NCBI GenBank assembly: GCA_947489705.1
Contig: CANLEQ010000014.1
Span: 27,649 to 91,648 of the forward strand
DNA from: an uncultured Paracoccaceae bacterium
GTDB lineage: Bacteria > Pseudomonadota > Alphaproteobacteria > Rhodobacterales > Rhodobacteraceae
Length of the DNA: 64,000 nucleotides
Reading direction: 5' to 3'
The position numbers were made by a program, and so were the translations under genes. Positions within the stretch are counted from its first letter, which is position 1. Every line of letters starts with the position of its first letter. The notes beneath the pieces are model-generated. The model saw nothing but the letters and a program-made list of their open reading frames with translations, did no database searches and was not told where the DNA came from. Below, in pieces: positions 59,068-64,000 of this stretch.

Positions 59068-60012
59068 ATGGCAAAGCGTACACGTCCCGCCCTCCCCTCC
59101 GCTGATCCTGCGGATGCGGGCCTACCCCTCGCGCAATCACCGGACGAAAAGGACGATCTGCCGAGCACCATGCAGGTCAACGACCACATGATCGTCAGCC
59201 TTCCGCTCGATGCCGTGGATACGAAATATCTTATACGCGACCGCCTCGGTCTCGACCCGGAGGCGATGGACAGCCTCGTGGCCAGTCTCTTGTCCCGCGG
59301 TCAACAGACTCCGATCGAAGTCGTCGATCTCGGTTCCGATGCCGAGCCGCGCTTCGGGCTCATTTCAGGATGGCGGCGTCTTCAGGCGCTCAAGCGGATC
59401 TCCGAGGCCGGCGTGAAAGATGTCGAGGTGCTCGCCTTCCTGCGTCAGCCGGAACAGGCCAGCGACGCCTATCTCGCGATGGTCGAAGAAAACGAGATCC
59501 GCGTCGGGCTCAGCTATTACGAAAGGGCCAGGGTCACCCTCAAGGCCGTGGAGCAAGGGGCATACCCCGACAAGAAGGCCGCATTGCAATCCTTGTTCTA
59601 CGCCGCTTCCCGCACCAAGCGTTCCAAGATCCGCAGCTTTCTCACCGTGGTGGAGGCGCTCGACGGAACCATATCCTTCCCGGAAGGGCTCGGCGAAAGG
59701 CTGGGCCTGCACCTGTCCAAGGCGTTGCAGAAGGATCCCATGCTCGGCTCCCATCTTCGCAACGCGCTGAACAATGCACTGGCGACCGACAGCGCAGGAG
59801 AGCAGGCCGTCATCGTCAAGCAGCTCATCTATCGGACAGATGCTACGGGCGTTCCCCTGCCCATGTCCGCGGATACGCGCCAGCTGGGGCGCGGGCTTTC
59901 CTATACCCGATACAAGAACGGCAACGTCCTGCTGAGCGGCGCGGATCTTCATCACGGCCTGTGGCACGATCTGATCGACTGGTTGATCGCACGGCAGCTC
60001 AAGGGAAGCTGA
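59068..60012 (+). CDS. parB: ParB-family centromere-binding protein
   Basis: A 314-residue ParB protein. The ParB/sulfiredoxin-like N-terminal domain (about 45-150) has RDRLGLDPEAMDSLVASLLSRGQQTPIEVV and the arginine patch FGLISGWRRLQALKRI (GxxRR box), then the second box MVEENEIRVGLSYYERARV corresponding to ENxxRxxLxxxE. A helix-turn-helix region follows (about 165-225) and a C-terminal dimerisation part. It belongs with the parA at 57491. Three perfect palindromes begin 15 bp after its stop and are candidate binding sites. Confidence 0.93.
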   Translation: MAKRTRPALPSADPADAGLPLAQSPDEKDDLPSTMQVNDHMIVSLPLDAVDTKYLIRDRLGLDPEAMDSLVASLLSRGQQTPIEVVDLGSDAEPRFGLISGWRRLQALKRISEAGVKDVEVLAFLRQPEQASDAYLAMVEENEIRVGLSYYERARVTLKAVEQGAYPDKKAALQSLFYAASRTKRSKIRSFLTVVEALDGTISFPEGLGERLGLHLSKALQKDPMLGSHLRNALNNALATDSAGEQAVIVKQLIYRTDATGVPLPMSADTRQLGRGLSYTRYKNGNVLLSGADLHHGLWHDLIDWLIARQLKGS

Positions 60013-60027
60013 TCCGCAATCCCGGAT

Positions 60028-60139
60028 TTGTACCGCGGTACAATTGCGACCACGTTCCCGGTTGTACCGCGGTACAACCGGCAAGGCTTCACCGCGAAGG
60101 TCGATCCGTCGGAAAGGGTGGGATTGTACCGCGGTACAA
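60028..60139. repeat. three identical 16-bp palindromes TTGTACCGCGGTACAA, putative parS cluster
   Basis: Perfect copies lie at 60028-60043, 60062-60077 and 60124-60139. The middle copy extends to a 24-bp perfect palindrome (60058-60081) and the third to 20 bp (60122-60141). They occupy the 136-bp space between the two convergent parB genes, exactly where a centromere array would be expected. Size and symmetry agree with ParB-bound parS sites (about 16 bp palindromes). Which ParB binds them cannot be told from sequence. Confidence 0.85.
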
Positions 60140-60148
60140 TCGTCCGCC

Positions 60149-61087
60149 TCAGGTCTTTTCGGACGTCCGGACGGAGCCTTCCCGTTCCCAGCGTTGGAAG
60201 AGGTCTTCTCCCTGTGCCTCGATCCAGTCGAGAAAGGCGCGATCCTTCGCGGAGGTCACCGCGATCTGCAGGGATTTGCCCCTGGTCACCATCGTTGCCC
60301 GGCCTTCGGCGATGGGCTGCGGTGCGGGAGAGGAGGATCCAGAGGGTTTGGTTCGCAACGCGGACAGCGCCGCGGCGAAACGCTCGGCGGACGGACCGAC
60401 GCCCTGCGCCGCCCGGATCGCCGCCTTGCGCTCGCGGGTTTCGGCACGGCTGCACAGATCCGCCATCTGCACCCATTGCCTGCGGCCGATCCCGTGGGCG
60501 GGGCCGATCGCGTCGATCAGGTCGTCCGGCACGTCGCGCAGGACGGCGGCCATGCGGCTGATCTCGGGCCGCGGAATCCCCAGCATCTCGTCGATGGTCA
60601 TCGGCCGCAGGCCCGTGGCGCGCAGCTGCTGCACGAAGACCGCCTTTTCGATGAAGCTCGTTTCCAGGCGCTCGTTGTTCTCCAGCCCCTGGGCGATGAT
60701 CGCTTCTTCGTCGTCGAGCGTCCCGATGAGCGCCCGGACCGGAATCCCGAGTTCGCGACATGCGGCGATCCGGCGTCGCCCATAGATCGGCTCGAATTCG
60801 GGATCCCCCGAGGGCGTCGCCCGCAAGAGGACGGGGATCTGCTGGCCGGCCTCCCGGATCGAGGTGGCGAGCCCTGCGATATCGGCGCTCGCGTCGAACC
60901 GGTCGGCATAGCGGGATTTCCCGATGCGATCGGTTTCGACTTCCTGGATGGACTGGCTGCGCAGATCGTCGAATGTCTCGCGGAAGCGTCGGACATTGGG
61001 GCTCGAGGATTTCGGATGCGCACTCTGGGGGGCATCGCCCGCAAGCGCCTTGCTCATTCCCGTCGACAGAAGTCCCTTACGTGCCAT
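60149..61087 (-). CDS. second ParB (RepB-like) partition protein
   Basis: A 312-residue ParB of the plasmid RepB type. The N-terminus MARKGLLSTGMSKALAG is basic; the nuclease-like domain has SIREAGQQIPVLLRATP, YGRRRIAACRELGIPVRALIG (GRRR box) and IIAQGLENNERLETSFIEKAVFVQQL (ENxxR box); the helix-turn-helix segment GLRPMTIDEMLGIPRPEISRMAAVL follows. Its start overlaps the stop of the second parA by 11 bp, indicating an operon. No repC gene follows, so it is a parAB pair without its own RepC replicase here. It points toward the first parB, with the palindromes between. Confidence 0.92.
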   Translation of the reverse strand: MARKGLLSTGMSKALAGDAPQSAHPKSSSPNVRRFRETFDDLRSQSIQEVETDRIGKSRYADRFDASADIAGLATSIREAGQQIPVLLRATPSGDPEFEPIYGRRRIAACRELGIPVRALIGTLDDEEAIIAQGLENNERLETSFIEKAVFVQQLRATGLRPMTIDEMLGIPRPEISRMAAVLRDVPDDLIDAIGPAHGIGRRQWVQMADLCSRAETRERKAAIRAAQGVGPSAERFAAALSALRTKPSGSSSPAPQPIAEGRATMVTRGKSLQIAVTSAKDRAFLDWIEAQGEDLFQRWEREGSVRTSEKT

Positions 61088-62279
61088 GTCCGTTCCTCCC
61101 CCAGGCTTGCTGGATCAGATCCTCGAGCTCGCCGGTGACGCGGTCGACGGAATCCCAGGCCCTCTGATAGGTCTGCCGATGGAAACTCGCAGGATCCACC
61201 TCGATGATCGATTCCGATGTCGTCGCCGCATCGGCGATGGCGGTCGAAAGATAGAACTCGTTCGTCATCACGGCGCTTTCGAGGATCGAGCGAAGATAGC
61301 CCGCGACCTGGACCGACGGTTGATCGGTGGGATTGTAGCGGGTGACGAGATACTTGATCCAGTCGTAGGGTCGCTGTCCCTTGCGCTGTTCGATCACGCC
61401 CATCATCTCGCCCGTCATGCCGAGGAATGTCCCGAGGCTCATCACGTCGACGAAGGAGGCCGTGACCGTGACGAGCAGCGAGGTCGAGGTGAAGAGGGCG
61501 CCCATCACCGCAAAGGACATCTGCGGAGGACAGTCGAAGAGGATCACGTCGTAATCGTCGCGGATCTCGTCGAGCGCCTCTTCGACGCGCAGGAAGAAGG
61601 GCGTCTTGCGCTGGTCGTGAGCGGCGGTCTCGTGCTCGAATTCCATGATCTGCATGCTCGACGGGATGAGGTCGAGCCGCGGTATATGCGTCTTGCGCAC
61701 CACATCGCGGATCGAGGCCTGCGCGCTTTGCGGATCGCCGGCCTCGGGGTAGCGGATGGCGTGATAGAGCGTCTGCATGTCCGGCTCGCGCTCGGGAATG
61801 ATCCCGAAAAGCTGCGTGAGGCTCGCCTGAGGGTCGAGGTCGATCGCCAAGGTGCGATAGCCGCGCATGGCGGTGGCCTGGCTCAGATGCTGGGTCGAGG
61901 TGGACTTGCCGACGCCGCCCTTGAGATTGATCGCGGCGATGACGACGGGCGGCTCGCCGTCGCGGCGGCACGTGACCTGGCGGGGGTCGAGCTTGCCCTG
62001 GGCGATGAGGTGGTCGCGGATGGCGTGGATCTCGTCCGCCGTGAAGTGGCGCCGGGTGCCGCGCAGCATCGTGCCTTGTGGCAGATCCTCATGGGTGCGC
62101 AGGATATGCCTGAGCGCATTCTGGTTCACCCCGATCCAGTGGCACGCCTCCTTGAAGGAGAAAGGGCGCAGGGTCCTGATCCTGGCGGGCTCGAGAAGCC
62201 TGTCGCGATGTTGCACGAGTTGCTCCGCGATGAGCGTCGCGTGCCTGTCGAGCGTGCTCGATCCGCTGATCCCCGTCAT
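61077..62279 (-). CDS. second ParA (RepA-like) partition ATPase
   Basis: A 400-residue ParA of the RepA type found in repABC operons. An N-terminal helix-turn-helix (about 35-100, RPFSFKEACHWIGVNQNALRHIL) precedes a canonical deviant Walker A, NLKGGVGKSTST (118-129), with the signature lysine, then LAIDLDPQASLTQLFG and VILFDCPPQMSF. ATG 62279 follows a GAGGCAGAG ribosome site. It heads a two-gene operon with the second parB. The region upstream carries inverted repeats that may serve autorepression. Confidence 0.94.
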   Translation of the reverse strand: MTGISGSSTLDRHATLIAEQLVQHRDRLLEPARIRTLRPFSFKEACHWIGVNQNALRHILRTHEDLPQGTMLRGTRRHFTADEIHAIRDHLIAQGKLDPRQVTCRRDGEPPVVIAAINLKGGVGKSTSTQHLSQATAMRGYRTLAIDLDPQASLTQLFGIIPEREPDMQTLYHAIRYPEAGDPQSAQASIRDVVRKTHIPRLDLIPSSMQIMEFEHETAAHDQRKTPFFLRVEEALDEIRDDYDVILFDCPPQMSFAVMGALFTSTSLLVTVTASFVDVMSLGTFLGMTGEMMGVIEQRKGQRPYDWIKYLVTRYNPTDQPSVQVAGYLRSILESAVMTNEFYLSTAIADAATTSESIIEVDPASFHRQTYQRAWDSVDRVTGELEDLIQQAWGRNGHGT

Positions 62280-62300
62280 TTCTCTGCCTCGCGATGCTTT

Positions 62301-62370
62301 CGTGTTTTTCCCCGGTTAACACGTTTCTCCCCGCACGCCACGAAAAATACGTATATCCTTGATTTTCGTG
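62301..62370. promoter_or_regulatory. inverted repeats upstream of the second parA
   Basis: CGTGTT (62301-62306) with AACACG (62318-62323), and CACGAAAA (62339-62346) with TTTTCGTG (62363-62370), flank a TACGTAT core. The TTTCGTG heptamer occurs three times within about 75 bp in both orientations. Their position just ahead of the start fits an operator for ParA autoregulation or an extra ParB site. Confidence 0.5.
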
Positions 62371-62466
62371 CGACGCATTGAGGGGGCGCCGTACGCTGAG
62401 AAGGGCACCTCTTAACCTGTGATGGCGGATACAGCTGGCATGAACCGCGCTGCGAAAGGGATCTCC

Positions 62467-62727
62467 ATGGCCGACAGATTTGCCGATTTGATGCCGGGGC
62501 TGTCTTCGCCCCCGACTGCCATCGTGTCGATCACGCCGGATGACGACAACGACCTCGCTCAGGCCACCCGTGCACTCAACGTCTCGGCACCGGGCAACAT
62601 TCGCGTTACGATGCTCGAGGGGCAGATCGAGACGATTTTCGTCGGAGCGGGAATCGCCTTTCCGCTGCGGGCGGTGCGCGTCTGGGCGACGGGCACGGAT
62701 GCAGGAGGGATCAAGGGTCTCTACTGA
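62467..62727 (+). CDS. spike base protein, RCAP_Rcc01079 family
   Basis: An 86-residue protein of the family of the gene-transfer-agent head-spike base of Rhodobacter capsulatus. The pattern MADRFADLMPGLSSP, VSITPDDDNDLAQATRALNV, GNIRVTMLEG and the ending IAFPLRAVRVWATGTDAGGIKGLY is characteristic. ATG 62467 is preferred to upstream starts because GAAAGGGA lies just before it. No other head or tail gene adjoins it. In the GTA, the head spikes bind capsule polysaccharide (known), so an orphan copy in a polysaccharide plasmid is notable. Confidence 0.85.
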   Translation: MADRFADLMPGLSSPPTAIVSITPDDDNDLAQATRALNVSAPGNIRVTMLEGQIETIFVGAGIAFPLRAVRVWATGTDAGGIKGLY

Positions 62728-62926
62728 GCTGAACCCGGGGATTGCCGGAGAGATTCGGGGCGCATCGCCGGTCTCGCCCCCAGTTTGCCGCATTTCTTGT
62801 CACTTCTGCGGGGAATCCGCCCCCAAACCGTGCAGACCCTGCAATTTTACCATTGAAAAAGGTTAAAAAAAGCGGGCCGGGCGGGAAGATTGGGGTTAAT
62901 GGCATTGCCGCACACACAGAAGTGCG

Positions 62927-62941
62927 TTAAGTCCACGTTAA
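62927..62941 (+). promoter_or_regulatory. CtrA-type binding site TTAA-N7-TTAA
   Basis: TTAAGTCCACGTTAA is a perfect match to the full CtrA recognition sequence. It ends 27 bp before the start codon of the VPLPA-CTERM gene. CtrA governs motility, GTA and surface traits in Rhodobacterales (known); direct control of this gene is inferred. Confidence 0.6.
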
Positions 62942-62968
62942 CTCCACTCGAATGTTTTGAGGTTAAGT

Positions 62969-63487
62969 ATGCGTACAATTAAAACTCTTCTCGCGGCTGC
63001 TGCGATCGCGACCGTTCCCCTCGCGTCCCACGCCATCACCGTCGTGACCAATCTGGACGATGCGCCTGCGGTCAACAATCTGTCCGACATGCCTTTCGTC
63101 TTCGGTGGCTTCACCGAACGGGGAGAGCAGGGTGGATCCTACAGCTACAACTTCTTCAACGATCTGGACACTCCGGTTCTGTTCGGCACGACGGCTTTCG
63201 CCGGCCCGAACATCACGGACGGCATCACGCTGACCTTCAGCGACGGCACGGTCCTCGATCTGGGGTCGAACAGCGAAAGCTCCGCCGAGATCCGCTTCGA
63301 CCAGGGCGAAGCGTTCTCGCTGGCTCTCGACTACAGCGAAACCGGTTCGGATCCGCTGGGTCGCTTCGGCTTCGCCATCAACGTGGCCGCCGTTCCGCTT
63401 CCCGCGGGCGCGCTCCTGCTCACCACCGCGCTTGGTGGCGGCATGGCGGTTGCACGCCGTCGCAAGTCGAAGGCCAACAAGGCCTGA
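62969..63487 (+). CDS. VPLPA-CTERM sorting-domain surface protein
   Basis: A 172-residue exported protein. An N-terminal signal peptide (MRTIKTLLAAAAIATVPLASHA) is followed by an Asn/Gly/Phe-rich beta domain (about 23-135) and a C-terminal sorting tail: AAVPLPAGALLLTTALGGGMAVARRRKSK, i.e. the VPLPA motif, a hydrophobic helix and an Arg/Lys cluster. Such proteins are processed by an exosortase and often lie near exopolysaccharide genes (known). ATG 62969 has GAGG about 8 nt upstream. A CtrA-like site precedes it and an intrinsic terminator follows. Confidence 0.92.
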   Translation: MRTIKTLLAAAAIATVPLASHAITVVTNLDDAPAVNNLSDMPFVFGGFTERGEQGGSYSYNFFNDLDTPVLFGTTAFAGPNITDGITLTFSDGTVLDLGSNSESSAEIRFDQGEAFSLALDYSETGSDPLGRFGFAINVAAVPLPAGALLLTTALGGGMAVARRRKSKANKA

Positions 63488-63545
63488 TCGACGCGCATCT
63501 CAAAAGGATGGCGGGATTTTTTGATCCCTTGTCTTTAGATCAAAG

Positions 63546-63579
63546 AAGCTCCAGCGAAATTTTTCGCTGGAGCTTTTTT
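63546..63579 (+). terminator. intrinsic terminator
   Basis: A 14-bp perfect stem, AAGCTCCAGCGAAA with its complement, a 2-4-nt T loop and a following T-run form a textbook Rho-independent terminator about 60 bp after the VPLPA-CTERM gene. Confidence 0.9.
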
Positions 63580-63581
63580 AT

Positions 63582-63906
63582 TCAGTCGTTCGACAGAACG
63601 GCTTGTTCTACAGTATGGGCAATGGGCAAGGCGGCGGTCCTGCCCCGGCCGAACCTGGCCTTCGGGCTGAACTCCTTCAACGTAGCTTGGTCGAGCAGGG
63701 ATTCCGCCAGCAGTCGCTTCAAACGGCCATTCTCCTCCTCAAGCGCCTTCAGTCGCTTCGTGTCGGACACCTCCATCCCGGCGAACTTGGCCTTCCTGGC
63801 TTAGAACGTCGCGCTACTGATGCCGTGCCGGCGGCACAGCTTCGCCGTCTTCCTGCTCACGCATAATGCCGATGATCTGCTCCTCGGTGAACTTCGATCT
63901 CTTCAT
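63582..63906 (-). pseudogene. IS3-family transposase OrfA remnant
   Basis: From ATG 63906 the sequence reads MKRSKFTEEQIIGIMREQE, the normal IS3 OrfA start, then shifts frame; the helix-turn-helix part KTAKLCRRHGISSATF is followed by a stop, and the leucine-zipper part MEVSDTKRLKALEEENGRLKRLL continues in the same frame to 63582, ending in unrelated residues. The frameshift and stop make it non-functional, and OrfB is absent. It may be the edge of a decayed insertion sequence. Confidence 0.85.
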
Positions 63907-64000
63907 GGTCCAGTCCTCTCGTTTGATCTGATCCCCGCAAACTGGACCGTTTGAAGCTGGAGTGTTCCGCTACGATTTCCCGGCTGGAAGAGGAACGGAA
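63907..64000. other. flank of the IS3 remnant
   Basis: This stretch upstream of the dead orfA probably contains the element's terminal repeat (a CCGCAAACTGGACCG segment at about 63943-63957 is a candidate), but the other end is not visible, so its borders cannot be fixed. No gene is seen. Confidence 0.35.

Noticed and set aside
61077..62279. A full repABC replicon
   Set aside because: The RepA/RepB-like pair is present but the region after repB holds palindromes and a convergent parB gene rather than repC, so it is listed as a second partition operon only.

Overview
The window looks like most of a roughly 65 kb extrachromosomal replicon of an alphaproteobacterium of the Rhodobacterales (Roseobacter group). 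Direct evidence for a plasmid is a RepA-type replication initiator with an iteron/DnaA-box origin (56.1-57.5 kb) and two complete ParA/ParB pairs (57.5-62.3 kb). The taxonomic inference rests on very high GC, a VPLPA-type C-terminal sorting signal, a spike-base protein of the Rhodobacter GTA family, a CtrA-like TTAA-N7-TTAA site and MerR/RepA family types common in this order. The gene content (dTDP-rhamnose gene at the left edge, capsule export, many sugar-nucleotide and glycosyltransferase genes, RTX proteins) matches what is known of roseobacter RepA-type 'biofilm plasmids'.

Layout. 1-4.8 kb: rfbC/rmlC (cut by the window edge), a GT2 glycosyltransferase and a KpsM/KpsE/KpsT-type capsule exporter. 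4.9-7.2 kb: two small coupled hypothetical genes, a BLUF blue-light sensor and a DUF533 protein. 7.2-19.1 kb: glycosyltransferases, two sulfotransferases, a 1,834-residue multi-domain glycosyltransferase with a galectin-like insert, and glf (UDP-galactofuranose). 19.2-27.8 kb: a stress and metal island with manganese catalase, RadC-like protein, MerR/ZntA-type metal efflux, a periplasmic rhodanese with a YeeE/YedE (thiosulfate-type) transporter, a broken vapC and a haloacid-dehalogenase-like hydrolase. 27.8-47.5 kb: GDP-mannose and GDP-fucose synthesis (pmm, manC, gmd, fcl), more large glycosyltransferases, two further sulfotransferases, a GT10-type fucosyltransferase and an FkbM methyltransferase. 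47.7-56 kb: a DUF2793 phage-tail-like protein, ugd and UDP-glucuronate 4-epimerase, and two RTX proteins, one a serralysin-type protease. 56-62.3 kb: replication and partition. 62.4-64 kb: a GTA spike-base homologue, a VPLPA-CTERM protein behind a CtrA-like site, and a dead IS3-type element.

Taken together the genes can supply dTDP-rhamnose, GDP-mannose, GDP-fucose, UDP-galactofuranose, UDP-glucuronate and UDP-galacturonate, polymerise them with about nine glycosyltransferase proteins, sulfate and possibly methylate the product, and export it by an ABC route. The inferred product is a fucosylated, sulfated, acidic surface polysaccharide. No outer-membrane export porin, KpsC/KpsS, type I secretion system or PAPS-forming gene is visible here, so these must lie outside the window or on the chromosome.

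The most unusual items are the galectin-like module inside a four-catalytic-domain glycosyltransferase, a glycosyltransferase fused to a beta-propeller, two partition systems facing each other across three copies of a perfect 16-bp palindrome, a ParA lacking the signature lysine, and the 36-residue higher-order RTX repeat shared by two neighbouring proteins.
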